Of a DNA stretch of 64,000 bases, positions 50,091 through 61,976 are shown piece by piece. Origin of the DNA: Boesenbergia rotunda (taxonomy: Eukaryota > Streptophyta > Magnoliopsida > Zingiberales > Zingiberaceae); NCBI GenBank assembly GCA_024364735.1, contig JAGFNQ010006457.1, forward strand, positions 1-64,000, given 5' to 3'. The notes under the pieces were generated by a model. It had not been told where the DNA came from. It saw nothing but the letters and a program-made list of their open reading frames with translations, and did no database searches. A program made the translations under genes and the position numbers. The first letter of the stretch is position 1; every line of letters starts with the position of its first letter.

Positions 50091-51027
50091 ATGACCAACC
50101 AAGAATGGAACAGTGCCCGTCCACCGCTCTTCTCTGGCGAAAATTTTAATTCCTGGAGAAGTCTAATGGAATCCTACTTGAAGGCCAATCTGGATTTATG
50201 GTTGATAATCTAAACGGGGTTCACATTCCCCACAGAAGATGGAACATCGATCGCCTGGGACAAATTGGACGAACCAACTCTGAGGAAGATCGAGACTGAT
50301 GCAAAGGCAATAGTCATCTTACAATGTGGCCTGACCAAAGAAGAATTGAAGCGTGTCGGATCATTCAACTGTGCCAAAGAGATGTGGGAAAAGCTAATCA
50401 ATCTACACGAAGAGAACTCCGATATTGAGATCTTAGAAGGTACGATGTCCGACTTATCGAAGGATTCGGACGATAAAGAAGAAGATCATGCAAGTTATTT
50501 TGCATTCTCGGCTCAAGCACAAGTAGCTGAGACAGATTCGACACCCGACGTTGAATTCGAGCCAATGTCAGAAGACGAATTGACTGAGACAAAAATGGTA
50601 ACCATTTTCGATTTTTTTTTCAGAATTACAATTAAATAATCAGACTGATACTATAATGGTTGAGGAAGGTATAATTTCAAGTGCAAGGAAAACTCCAAAG
50701 AAGAAGCTTCAACCTGTACCCGAGTCTGACTCAGACTCGGAATCAGAAGATAGTAAAGGAGATCGACCCAAACTGGTTTGATTGGCTCGAGATCATTACA
50801 AGAGTACCAGACAAACAATCGACAAAGGTAAATTTACAGTTTTTGAAAATCCAATATTTACTTTGAATAATGTGATTGATTCATATAAATTAGTTAAGGC
50901 AAATTTTAGAAAATTGAAACAAGAAAATGAAACCTTGAAACATAAGGTCAATATGCTAGAAAATTTAATTCATAATCTTACTGATTTCGAAAATTCGGAG
51001 TATTACTCCAATTGTGACCTTACTTAG
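50091..51027 (+). pseudogene. gag of element A, interrupted
   Basis: Starts MTNQEWNSARPPLFSGENF like the intact gag of element B. Codon 41 is TAA (50211-50213) where B has CAA. A one-base change in a T run near 50620 shifts the frame, and another stop lies near 50780. The C-terminal part keeps a heptad-like segment (FRKLKQENETLKHKVNMLEN, predicted coiled coil), of which B has lost about 15 residues. No zinc knuckle is encoded. Confidence 0.9.
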
Positions 51028-53741
51028 ATAATTGTTTGCCTTAATTGTGTATTGCCTTTTATTTTATTTATTTATTTTTGCTTAGGATTAGGATTGATTA
51101 ATTTAAGGACTAAAGAGTCACTTAAAACTTGAAAACCTAGTATTGGGAGGAAGTGAGATGATAGTACGTTAGGGAAACCTTTCTAATAAGGTCAAGTATA
51201 CTCTACTTGGTCTGTTTAGTCTGGTGGAACTAGCCGAAGCTACCGATTCAAGACCCAAACTAGTTAGACCAAAATCTTTCAAGGAGTAACTTGAAGATGA
51301 ATTTTCTATAAAAGGCTTTGTCAAAGAAAGGGTTGATGATCCAATAAGGCCACGCCCAAATAAGGCCTAGTGCCTCGCCAAGACCTGGAAGCCAATTATA
51401 GAAAATCAAATTCACTTTACTATTGTCAGATTTGAATCTAACACAAATTTTAAGTAAATCTTAGATTTAACACTAATTCGAAGATAAAAATAAAACATCT
51501 CACAAAATAAATAAAGTAACCTGTTTTATCATGTAGAACTGGGTGAGATGTCTAGGATTTAATAATGTAGTTCAATACTTTTTCAAAATCAACTGAATTC
51601 TTTCCAAAATTAATTCTAAATTAACTCTATATGTTTTCCACTCTACATTTTTCAAAAATTGAATTTCATTTGTTGTCAAAATTAACTCATCAAACTAAGT
51701 CTTGATTGAATTATAGTAAGACCTAGGACTTGATTAGGTCAAAAACCAAGTCAACATAGTCAAACCTGGTCAATACTGAAGTCCCTTAAGACACTTAGAT
51801 AAAGTCAGAGTCGGATACAAGGGGAGTTTTTTTTTGATTTTTTAAAAACCTTAAGCTCTAAAACTTATTATCATCTCAAAATAAGGTTTTCAAAAATTGA
51901 TTCAAAAACCTTCGTATATTACTATCTCTTTGAAAAATTATCATCATTTTAAAATATTTTTCGAAAACTGTGCTATCATTCCAAGTTGTGTTTTCAAAAA
52001 TTTTATCTCCTTGAAAGTTATCATACTCATAAGGTTGTTCAAAATTATTCTTTTAAATTTTGATAAACCCTAAAGACACAGAGGATGTCTTCTTCATGAT
52101 CTACAAGGACTCCTAGGATGTGTTAAATTTTGGGGGAGTCTAAAAAGAAAACCTTATGACTATTATTTTTTCAAAAATATTTCTAGCAATTTGTTTTTGA
52201 AAATATTAGATAATTCTTTTGGCCTGAACCAAATCCTAAAGACTCAGAGGAAGAGTACTTGTAGTCAACAAGCTTCCAAGGACTGTGTCAGGTTTAGGCA
52301 GAGGTCAAATTAAAAGAATTATTGAACATTTTAAAGTAATATGTTTGCATGCACTGTATTGTTAAAATCCCTTTAAAACATAAGAAATTTTTTCTTAATA
52401 TATATATATATATATATATACTATCATTTCTTGTCACTTTCAAATTTCTTCTGTTTTTTTAAATACTTTTTGAAATAATACTTATGTGAATTTGGAGAAT
52501 TTCCAGGACACTTAGGAAAATGTTCTTGTAGTTAACAAGGTTTCCTAGGATTGTGTCAGACTAGAAAAGAAACCAAGTCAAGTAAAGTATTATGTTTTCA
52601 AAATAATATCTTTCAAAAATACTTATACTTTTTCAAAAATGGATAATATCCTTCAAAGTATAGATTTTTCAAAGTACGTACTTTTGAGAGTACAAACTTT
52701 TCAAAGAAAAGATATCTGTCTAAGTACAAGTTTTTGCACAATACTTTTCAAAGTATAATTTTTTTGGTGCAATTTAAATACTTAATTCTTTTCTAATATT
52801 TAGTCCTTTTCAAAAAGGAAGATTTTTGAAATTGGGTTGTCAAAAATAATATATTTTTCAAAAATGATACTAAGTACTTTGCAAAGGAAAGAAGAAGCTT
52901 TGTTGGTGAGATTCATAGATCAAATTCGATTTTGTAGGATCTTTCACTCACAAGTATGATTTATAAAAAATGCTTTATGAAACCTTTTGACCCCCAATTT
53001 GACAAGTCTAGATTAAGTGGGTTGGTCCTTTTTCTTGCTTGAATCATTAGAATTGGTTCAATACAGTACTTTACTTTCCTTACTCATTTTTGCTACATTT
53101 TTTTTGATATATGGCAAAGGGGGGAGATATTGGAAAGGAGAGAAAAGAAGTTTTTTTAAATTTTAAAATTTTTAATTTTTTTCAAAAACTTTTATCTCCT
53201 TTATCAAAAAGTAAAGTAACTCAAAAAATATTTTGGAAAATTTTCTAAGTACTTAACTCAAAAATTATTTTGGAAAATTTTCTAAGTATTTAACTCAAAA
53301 TTTATTTTGAAAATTCTCTAAGTACTTAACTCAGAAATTGTTTTGATTCCCTAAGTCCTTAACTTAGAAATTGTTTTGAAAAATTTCTCTAAGTACTAAA
53401 CTCAGAAATTTCTATTTAGCTCAAAAATTATTTTTGAAAATTTTCTAAGTACTTAACTCAAAATTTTTTTTAAAATTTTTCTAAGTGTTTAAACTCAAAA
53501 ATTCTTGAAAATTTTCTGAGTGTTTAAACTCAAAATTCTTCTTGAAAATTTTCTAAGTGTTTAAACTCAAATTTCCTCTTGAAACTTTTCTAATTTTATG
53601 GATAGACAAGGACTTAGAAATGTTTTAAAAAACCCCACGTATTTTTGAAAAACTCAGGGGGAGAATTTCTTCCAGGGGGAGGAAATTAAGTATCTTACTT
53701 GTTTCATTAACTTAACTTTTTGAACCGTGTTACCATAAATC
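51028..53741 (+). other. non-coding interior of element A replacing pol
   Basis: No pol domain in any frame. It is collinear with the interior of element B: a shared GGAACTAGCCGAAGCTACC block (near 51227), AAGACCTGGAAGCCAATTAT (near 51380), and three spaced copies of a motif like CAGAGGAAG...CTAGGACTGTGTCAG (near 52075, 52240, 52500). It also has a TA run at 52397-52421 and internal purine tracts (near 53117). Confidence 0.8.
53219..53595 (+). repeat. ~37-bp minisatellite in element A
   Basis: About eleven degenerate units of the type TCAAAAATTATTTTGGAAAA plus TTTTCTAAGTACTTAAC. It lies shortly before the 3' LTR. Element B has only traces of the motif. Confidence 0.85.
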
Positions 53742-53755
53742 AAAAAGGGAGAGAT
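53742..53755 (+). other. polypurine tract of element A
   Basis: AAAAAGGGAGAGAT immediately before the 3' LTR start TGTTGGTGC; primer for plus-strand DNA synthesis. Confidence 0.85.
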
Positions 53756-54986
53756 TGTTGGTGCAAGCATCACCTAAGTCAAACCTGAGTTTTGATAATG
53801 ACAAAGGGTTCAGAAGTTAAGATGTTGTGGTGTTCTAACTTGTTCACTGAGTGTGCAGGAAGATGACCTAGGTACACTAGGCAAGAAGTCCTGGCAAAGG
53901 GCTAGGCAATGAAGTCCTGGTCAAGGACTGGGCAAGAAGACCTGACCGGAAGTCGGGCAAAGAAGTCCTGATCGAGGACTGGGCACGAAGTCCTGGCAAG
54001 GGTTGGTCTCCGAAGACCTGACCGGAAGTTGGGCACGAAGACCTGGTCAGGTGGATTGGGCAAAAGTCTAACCGGAGGAGCCGGTTGGCAAATGATAAAC
54101 TCTCCTGAGAGGAGTAGGTGAGGACGCGTTCCCCGTCGAGGTAGCAGTAGGCACTGGTTCGACCTAGGGTTCCATTTGGGAGACCCGAAGTCAGAACTAA
54201 GACAGCTACGGCTGTAATTAATACTTGCTATGTTTTTGGACTAACCTTAGTTGCAGCGACGAAGGACTGATCGTCTGCAAGTGAAGGTACTTCACTGGGC
54301 CTAGGCGACCGAATGGAGACAGGCGCCCGAATGGGCTCAGGCACCCGTAAGTATACGGACGCCCAAGAGTGAAGGCAAAACCCAAAACATAGCTGCGAAG
54401 CCTCTGAACCAAGCCGGATCAGGCGCCCGTGAGGTCACGGGCGCCCCCATTAGCTCAGGCGCCCAAGTGGAGGTGGATAAGCGCTGACCGAGCCCGCGGA
54501 TAAGGATTCGCGGATTGAAGGGCACGTGTTAGGCGCCCCAACATCACAGGCGTCTGTATGAGTACTATAAAAGGGGCTCGACCCCAAGGCTTCAACATCA
54601 CTTTTTCTCAATACTCCAAAGCTTTTCGTTCAAGCGCTACGCCCCGGCAAACTCCAACTTCGAGATCCCAGGGCCGACGACGACCCTCTGCTCCGAAATA
54701 CGATCCACATCGGGCGTCGGTAATGAAAAGTGTAGCAATTTCAATTTCCTGAAATACTCTTGTACTTAACTTGTAAATCTCTTTGCGGGATTATAGTATT
54801 GCCCAAAGTAAACGGTCAAGGACCGTGGGCCTTGGAGTAGGAGCCGACCGCGACTCCGAACCAAGTAAAAAATCGGCCTGTGTTCTTGTGCGATTTATTT
54901 CTTTCCGCTGCGTATTTGCTCTTGCTTATGCCCGAAAAGTTTTTAACGATATTCACCCCCCCTCTATTGTTTTCTTCGATCCAACA
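53756..54986 (+). repeat. 3' LTR of element A
   Basis: 1231 bp, uninterrupted, starting TGTTGGTGCAAGC and ending CGATCCAACA. TATA box CTATAAAAGG at 54565-54574, preceded by GGCGCCC palindromes. Serves as the reference showing where the Angela-like LTR entered the 5' LTR. Confidence 0.95.
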
Positions 54987-55710
54987 TTTTACCTGTCCAC
55001 AACTTGCATGAGATTTTTGTTACCATCTTGCTAGATACTTTATTGAATAAATACATTATTGTTTTGAGTGTCTCACCCTATATAGACTCCAGTAGAGAAA
55101 AAAATATCATCATACTTTCTCATCATATCTTTCAGAGTCCAATTTCGTCCCTCAACTATGTCATTTTAGTAAGGGGTATCAGATATGATATATTGTACCA
55201 TGATCTCACACACCAAAATATTCTACAAATGGCTCAAGACATTATTCACTGAATCCATTAGATCTACCATAGTATTCACCATCATGGTTGGATCTTTCGG
55301 CTTTAATCTTCTTGCGTAATTGATTTTCAATTTCAACTTTGAAGAGTTATAATATGCATAGGGATTGTGACTTTTAGTAAATAAGGTACAAGTTTCTATA
55401 TCAGGAATAACTACCTATTCTATAAATCTTATAAAGAATGCTTGACCATTCCAAGAGACTTTAGGGAACAGCTAACATATATCTGTATGTATCAGCTCTA
55501 AGACTCCATTATATCATCTTGAACCTTTAATACTTTTATTAGTTCTCCTTAATACATACAATGCAAATTTCAAAATTTGACTTATCAAGGAAATAGAGAA
55601 TTTTTAGTGACATTAAACTTTCAAGACATTATTTAGAGAAATGTCTTAAAAGCCTATATCAAAACATAGATGAATTCTCACTCGACAAATTATACTTTGC
55701 ACCTAGACTA
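54987..55710 (-). pseudogene. copia D: integrase core and GAG-pre-integrase fragment
   Basis: Minus-strand translation next to element A reads GETLKTIMYLFNKVSSKMV and CKLWTGK, the copia integrase region, preceded by a stop where Trp is expected (LESI*GE). Further right are EGRNWTLKDMM and heavily decayed sequence. Near 55600-55710 comes LGAKYNLSSENSSMF of the GAG-pre-integrase segment, which continues beyond element B. Confidence 0.75.
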
Positions 55711-57144
55711 TGTTGGTGCAGGAAGCACCATATCGAACCTTGTGTTGATATTGGCAAAGGATTCAAAGTTAAGTGTTATTTGTTATCTAATATGCTCATT
55801 AAGTGTGTAGGAAACAAAGTCCTAGTGAAGGACTGCCAGGAAACAAAGTCCTAGCGAAGGGCTGCTAGGCATTGGCGAAGGACTGCCAGGATGCAAAGCC
55901 CTAGCGAAGGACTGCTAGGCACTGGCGAAGGAATGCCAGGGTGAAAAGCCCTAGCGAAGGACTGCTAGGCGCCAGGCGAAGGACAGCTTGGGACTTAAGC
56001 CCTAGCGAAGGAATGCTAGGCACTGGGCGAAGGACAGATCGGTATCCAAGACCTGGCAAAGGACCTCCAGGCAAAAGTCCAACCAGAGGAATGATTGACA
56101 TCAGGTAAATTCTCCCGAGAGGAGTAGGTGATGACGCGTTCCCCGTCGAGGGAACAGTAGGCGTCGGTTCGACCAAGGGTTCCATTTTGGAAGCCCAAAG
56201 TCAGAACCTGTATAATCTAATATTTTAATGTTTTATGGTGTTTTGGAATAACCCTGGATGCAGGACCGAAGGAACAAGTGTCTGCAGCTCAGAGAGCCTC
56301 AAAGGAGTGAGGTAACAGCTGACCAGGGCGCCCGGAGTGTCCCGGGCGCCCCCAAGGTGAACACAAAACACATAAAACAAGAGCAGGCTTCGACAGCTCA
56401 ACTCCTGGGCGCTCCCGTGCTCCCGGGCGCCCCAGCACTCCGGGCGCCTCCAGCGCTTCGGGCGCCTCCAGCGCTCCGGGCGCCTCCAGCGTCCCGGGCG
56501 CCCCCAGCGTCCCGGGCGCCCCCAGCGCCAAGTACCGAAGCAGCTCCCCTCGAAGCCAACGGATGGATGTTTGACCCGGTCAATTCGGGCGCCCCGAGCG
56601 CTCCGGGCGCCCCGGTCAAAGCGGATCCCGAAGGTAAAGGGATTAGACGCTGACCGAGACCGAGGCGGATCGGATGACACATGGGGGGGGGGGCGCCCCC
56701 GACGTTCCGGGCGCCCCCAGGGCTATATAAATGGCCCTCGACCCCAAGCTTCAAAGCATCAATTGATTCAACGCTTCGACGCTCTTCTGCTCCCGCACTC
56801 TGCTCCGGAAACTTCCCAACTCGAGCCGACGACGTCCCTCCGCTCCGAAAAGTCGATCTACCTCGGACGTCGGTAACAGAAGAGCAATATTTTAATTCTG
56901 TGCTTATTACACTATTATTGTAATCCATTTGTGTAAACTGTTTTTGCGCCTCATATAGAATTGCCATAAGTAAACGGTCAACGACCGTGGGCCTTGGAGT
57001 AGGAGTCGACCTAGGCTCCGAACAAAGTAAAAATAATTGTGTTTGTGTGTGTTGTGTTTTAATTTTCGCTGTGCAATTTCTCTTAAATTTAAATCCGAAC
57101 GTTTTTCGATATTCACCCCCTCTATCGGTTCTCTCGATCCAACA
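55711..57144 (+). repeat. 5' LTR of element B
   Basis: 1434 bp, TGTTGGTGCAGGAAGCACC to CTCGATCCAACA. It has GCGAAGGACTGCCAGG-type repeats (55810-56050), a dense GGGCGCCC palindrome cluster (56325-56720) and TATA box CTATATAAA (56723-56731). About 93 bp shorter than the 3' LTR because of fewer GCGAAGGACT repeats. Confidence 0.93.
56325..56545. repeat. GGGCGCCC palindrome cluster in the LTR of element B
   Basis: About ten copies of CGGGCGCC(C/T)CCAGCG-type units, very GC-rich and partly tandem at 18-bp spacing. The same cluster lies at 62690-62885 in the 3' LTR. Long ORFs here on both strands are a by-product of the repeat. Confidence 0.9.
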
Positions 57145-57160
57145 AGTGGTATCAGAGCGG
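57145..57160 (+). other. primer binding site of element B
   Basis: AGTGGTATCAGAGCGG directly after the 5' LTR; perfect TGGTATCAGAGC core for initiator tRNA-Met. Confidence 0.92.
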
Positions 57161-57669
57161 GGTAGTTCAAACTTGGTGCAACCACCAGTTTAAAAGTTTT
57201 TCGGATTTACAAAATTTTTAATCTTATTTCTTTTCTTTCTAGTTAATTAACACCACTCGATTTTTTTCGTCTTTTATTTTAAAATAAAAGAAATCTTTTT
57301 CGCCTTTTTCAATTTTGAATTCTCATTTTTTCACCATAAGTTAGAATTGTTAAAATAATCAATTTTTGAAAATTTGTCATAAACTTTTTTATTATTATTT
57401 TAATATTATTTTTTTTCGAAAATCGTGCTACCTTAATCTGAGCAAATTTTCTCCCAAACATTAAAGTCTTACTTTTTATCATTAATCAAAATTGACAAAA
57501 TCAACATTTTCAAAAAATTTGTCATAGATTGTTTTTATTATTTTTATTATTATTCTGCCTTGAAATTCGTGCAATAGTTTTTTTTGGGCAATTTTTTTTT
57601 CTCCCACACTACTAATCCAAGACCAAGTCTTGGTACATTTTTATTTCTCTTGTGTACGAGGTTAAACAA

Positions 57670-58542
57670 ATGACCAACCAAGAATGGAACAGTGCCCGTC
57701 CACCACTCTTCTCTGGCGAGAACTTCAAAACCTGGAAGGGTCTAATGGAATCCCACCTAAAGGCGCATCTAGATCTATGGATGATAATCCAAATGGGGTT
57801 TAGATTCCCCACAGAAGATGGGATAGCACTCGCCTGGGACAAATTGGATGAACCAACACTCAACATGATTGAGACAGATGCGAAGGCGACTGCAATCCTA
57901 CAATGCGGCCTAACAAAAGAAGTATTCAAGCAGATTGGACCATTCGAATGTGCGAAAGAGATGTGGGAACAACTGATTAATCTACATGAAGAGAGCTCCG
58001 ATGTTGAGATCTTAGAAGCTCAAGAACAAGTAGCTGAGATTGACTCGACACCCGACATCGAAATCGAACCAGAGTCAAACGACGAGTTTTCTGAGACAAA
58101 ATCGGTAACTAATTTTGAATCGTTTTATGAAGTAAGGTTAAATAATCAAGCTGATATTGCAATGGTCGAGGAAGGTATAGTTTTTATTGCAGGGAAAACT
58201 CTAAGAGAACTGCAAAAGAGGCCTCAACCAATACTCGAGTCCAACTCAGACTCAGAATCTGACGAAGAAGACAATGGAGGAGATCGAACCAAACTGATCC
58301 GATTAGCTCGTGATCACTACAAGATGCTAAAGACACAAAAAGGAAAGACGACAAGTATCAAGGGGGAGATTCCCAACCGGGAATCAAAAGGTAAATTTAC
58401 AATATTTAAAAATCTAATATTTACCTCAAAGAACGTAATTAATTTATATAAATTAGTTAAGACTAATATGTTAGAAAACTTAATTCCCAACCTTGCTGAC
58501 GTTAAAAAGCCCGAGTATTATTTCAATTATGATGTGACTTAG
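57670..58542 (+). CDS. intact short gag protein of element B (290 aa)
   Basis: Uninterrupted frame from ATG 57670 to TAG after NYDVT. The N-terminal ~120 residues (MTNQEWNSARPPLFSGENF, LQCGLTKE, CAKEMWEQLINLHEESSD) are the copia gag/DUF4219-UBN2 type and resemble the start of the left-end copia gag. An acidic Asp/Glu/Ser stretch follows (SNSDSESDEEDN), then a basic region. There is no CCHC zinc knuckle and no protease. Compared with element A it lacks an acidic segment after EILE and most of the coiled coil. Gag alone would form particles or package RNA for a helper; expression is unproven. The open frame just upstream lacks an ATG. Confidence 0.88.
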   Translation: MTNQEWNSARPPLFSGENFKTWKGLMESHLKAHLDLWMIIQMGFRFPTEDGIALAWDKLDEPTLNMIETDAKATAILQCGLTKEVFKQIGPFECAKEMWEQLINLHEESSDVEILEAQEQVAEIDSTPDIEIEPESNDEFSETKSVTNFESFYEVRLNNQADIAMVEEGIVFIAGKTLRELQKRPQPILESNSDSESDEEDNGGDRTKLIRLARDHYKMLKTQKGKTTSIKGEIPNRESKGKFTIFKNLIFTSKNVINLYKLVKTNMLENLIPNLADVKKPEYYFNYDVT

Positions 58543-61500
58543 ATAATTTTTCCTTGTTTGCTTGTTTATTTTTCTTTGCAATCTTAATTTTTTTTCTTCT
58601 TAGATTTAGGATTGGTTCGATTAAGGACCTGATTAAATTGAAACTTGAACAACCTAGTAGTAGGACAAGGTTTGATGATAGTACGTTAGGTAAGCCTGAC
58701 TAAGGAATCAAGTAGGGTAAGGAGTACTTTATTTGGTCTTTTTAGTTCGGTGGAACTAGCCGAAGCTACCTCTCCGAATCCTAAGCTAGTTAGACCAGAG
58801 TGTCTCAAACAATGATTTGAAAATGATCTTTCTTTAAAAGGCTTTGTCTAGGAAAGGGTTGTTGATCCAATAAGGCTACGGCTAAAGAAGGCCTCTGTGC
58901 CTCGCCAAGACCTGGAAGCCAATTATCGAAACTCACTTTTAAATTATTATTTGTTAAACTCGAATCTAACACAAGCTTCAATTAAATCATATTATTAACA
59001 GTAAAGATAAAATTAATGCATCTCACAAAACAGTTAAGGATATCCTGTTTTGTCACTTAGAAATGGGTGAGATGCTTAGGACCTAAAAGTTGAGTCCAAC
59101 CCAACCAACTAAATCAAATTCAAATTCAAATTAATTTAATTAAATCAAATTAAAATTAATTAAATCTTAATTAAATCAATTAAATTCAATTAAATCTTAA
59201 TTAAATCAATTAATTCTTAATTAAATCAATTAAATGTTAATTAAGTCAATTAAACTCAATTAAATCTTAATTAAATCAATAAAACTCAATTAAATATTAA
59301 TTAAATCAATTTAATTCAATCAAATTCAAAATAATTCAATTAAATAAAATTCAACTTAATTATTCTCAACTAATCATTCTCAAAATTCAACTTAATTACT
59401 CTTAATTATTCTCAAATTCAACTTAATTATTCTCAAAATTCAATTTAATTATTGTCAATCATTTATCTTCAAAATTAAAATATTTGTCTCACACAACCCA
59501 TAAGGTTAACATGTTTGACCACGTAGAACTGGGTGAGACATCTAGGACCTAAAAGCATGAATCACTATCCTTTCAAATAAAAAATGTTTTCAAAAGGTAT
59601 TCAAAATTATCTCCATTTTTTAAAATTAATTTAGTTCACTGTACCCTACTTTTTCATTTTTTTTAATTTCATGTTAAATATCACATTAGACTCATTTTGA
59701 ATAGAAGCTAGGGCTTGTTTGATTTAGTTACTGATTGGTCAAAATAGTCAACCCTAATCCACATAGTCAAACCTCATCAACACTAATATCCCTTAAGGAA
59801 CTTAGATAAAAGTCAGACTGTGTCGGATATAGGGGGAGTTCTTCTTAATCTTTTTCAAAAAATTTAGATTTTTCAAAAACCTTATGCTCTAAAACTTATT
59901 ATCATCTCAAAATAAGGTTTTCAAAAGTTGATTCAAACAACCCTCGTATATTACTATCTCTTTGAAAAATTATCATCATGATTTTCGAAAACTGTGTTAT
60001 CATTTCAAGTTATGTTTTCAAAAATTTATCTTGAAAGTTATCATACTCAAAAGATTGTTCAAAATTATTCTTTTTGATTTTAATAAACCCTAAAGACACA
60101 GAGGAAGGTCCACTTCATGATCTACAAGGACTCATAGGATGTGTCAAATTTAGGGGGAGTTTGAGTCAAAAGAATTTTTGAAATGTTTTTTTAATAATTA
60201 TTTGTTTTGAAGTTATTAGATAATTCTTATAATTTAAATCAAACCCTAAAACTCAGAGGAAGATCGCTTATAGTCAACAAGCTTCCTAGGACTGGGTCAA
60301 GATTAGGGGGAGATTAAATTAAAAGAATTATTGAACATTTTTTCAAAATTATATGTTTTCATGCACTGTAAGTTTAAAATCCTTTGGAAAACTTAAATAA
60401 TTTTTGTTCTAAAATACTATTATTTTATTTTTCAAAATTCTTGTGGCTTATGAAATTATATTTGAAATAATATTTACTTGGGTTGGAGAAATTTTCAGGA
60501 CACTTAGGAAAATGCCCTTATAGTTAACAAGGTTTCCTAGGATTGTGTCAGACTGGAAAAGTAACCTAGTCAAGTAAAATATTATGTTTTCAAAATGCAT
60601 AATACTTTTCAAAAATTACTCATATTTTTCAAAGTCTAATAGTTTCCAAAAACAGAACTTAGACTTTCCAAAAAGGCTCAATCTGTTTTTTTTCAAAAGT
60701 ACTTGCATATTTTTCAAAAATACATATTTTTCAAATAATACTTATATTTTCAAAAGAAAAATGCATAATATCCTTCAAAGTGACTTATGTATTTTTTTAA
60801 GATACAGAGTACTTGCATCTCTCAAAAAGCTCAATATCTTTTAAAGTACTTGCAGTTTTTAAAATATTCAAAACAAGTAAGCTTATTGATTAAATATGTT
60901 TTGTCATGCATGGACTCAATGAAAATATATACTTGACTCCAATTCTAATTTTTTGAGCATGATTCTTCATTCTTTCAAAATGCTATTAATTAAAAATTAT
61001 CATTTTAACATTATTCTCTCACTCAAATATTTATGTTTTCAAAACCCATGAGCTCTGATACACAAATTTTAAATGTTTTTCAAAATATATATATTTTCAA
61101 GAGTTCTTTATTGATATATAACCAAGGGGGAGAGTAGAAAAAGTTCTTCCTTAAACTTTTTCCTTTTTTTAAAGAAACTTTATTAAAAACTTCGAGTTGC
61201 TCTTAATTAAGAATTTCCTTTGTGATACTCAGAAGTTTTTCAAAATACCTTTTTCAAAACTGAACTTAGAAATGGTCTAAAACATAAGGAGAAAAAATTC
61301 ACATTAAGGGGGAGAGAAAGGAAATTTTGTTTAATTTTTTTAAAGTGCTTCAAAAATTTCTAAGTATTTCTAAGTGTTTCAAATTTTTTAAGTGCATATT
61401 TTTTTTAAGTAAAATTTGTTGGTGAAAAACTTGTCCAGAATATTCTTAATGATTTTTGGTTTTTTAATACACAAAGTATTTCCAAGTATATTCTTCTAAG

Positions 61501-61964
61501 TGTACAAATTCTTTTAAAACAAAATTTTCCCAATTCTCAAAGTTGAAATTTTTTAGGGAAATTTGGATTCAAAATTTTGCCTAAGTAACTTTTTTTGTAA
61601 AACCTTTTAACAAAATTTAGGCTTGCTTTTCAAAAGTGTTTGTTGATACAAATGCTTTTACTCTTTTTGAAACACCTTGTCAAAAACCTATTTTTGGTAA
61701 AACTCAGAACTCCCTATTAGAAACCTTATTCGCCCATGTATGTTTTTGATATATGTCAAAGGGGAAGGAAAGGTCAAAGTTAAGTATTTTAAGTGTTTTA
61801 TAACACAAGTATTCAGGATTTAAGGGGGAATATAAGAAATAAAGAATTTTTTTTTCAACTCTACATTTATTCTGTTCATAAACAGTTATACTTCATTATT
61901 TACCGTATGTTCTTAACTGTTATAAGTTTTTAACTTAACTTTGAATTGTGTTGCCATAAATCAT
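58543..61964 (+). other. non-coding interior of element B replacing pol
   Basis: AT-rich, no pol similarity. It shares with element A, in the same order, the GGAACTAGCCGAAGCTACC block (58753), AAGACCTGGAAGCCAATTAT (58907) and three CAGAGGAAG...CCTAGGACTG-type repeats (near 60095, 60255, 60495). Purine tracts AAGGGGGAGAG (near 61125) and CAAAGGGGAAGG (near 61758) precede the true polypurine tract. Confidence 0.8.
59105..59470. repeat. AT-rich short-period repeat in element B
   Basis: Tandem variants of AATTAAATCTTAATTAAATC (59105-59340), then TTCAACTTAATTATTCTCAA units (59345-59460). Absent at the matching place in element A, so it is a local expansion. Confidence 0.9.
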
Positions 61965-61976
61965 AAAGGGGGAGAT
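61965..61976 (+). other. polypurine tract of element B
   Basis: AAAGGGGGAGAT directly before the 3' LTR start TGTTGGTGTAGG. Confidence 0.9.

Larger units (their letters stand above)
46272..54986 (+). mobile_element. non-autonomous Sirevirus-like element A (gag remnant, no pol)
   Basis: Complete element: 5' LTR 46272-49618 (containing a later 2.1-kb insertion), PBS at 49619-49634, gag remnant, long non-coding interior, polypurine tract 53742-53755, 3' LTR 53756-54986. It is flanked by the 5-bp target duplication tttta (46267-46271 and 54987-54991). Its target was the integrase of element D. About 14 differences in a 235-bp stretch between the LTRs (counted by eye, ~6%) make it clearly older than B. 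Confidence 0.93.

Noticed and set aside
56225..56967. Several overlapping long ORFs (up to 189 codons) rich in Gly, Ala, Pro and Arg on both strands, repeated at 62578-63285
   Set aside because: They arise from the stop-poor GGGCGCCC repeats of the element B LTRs and are open in several frames at once; no domain.
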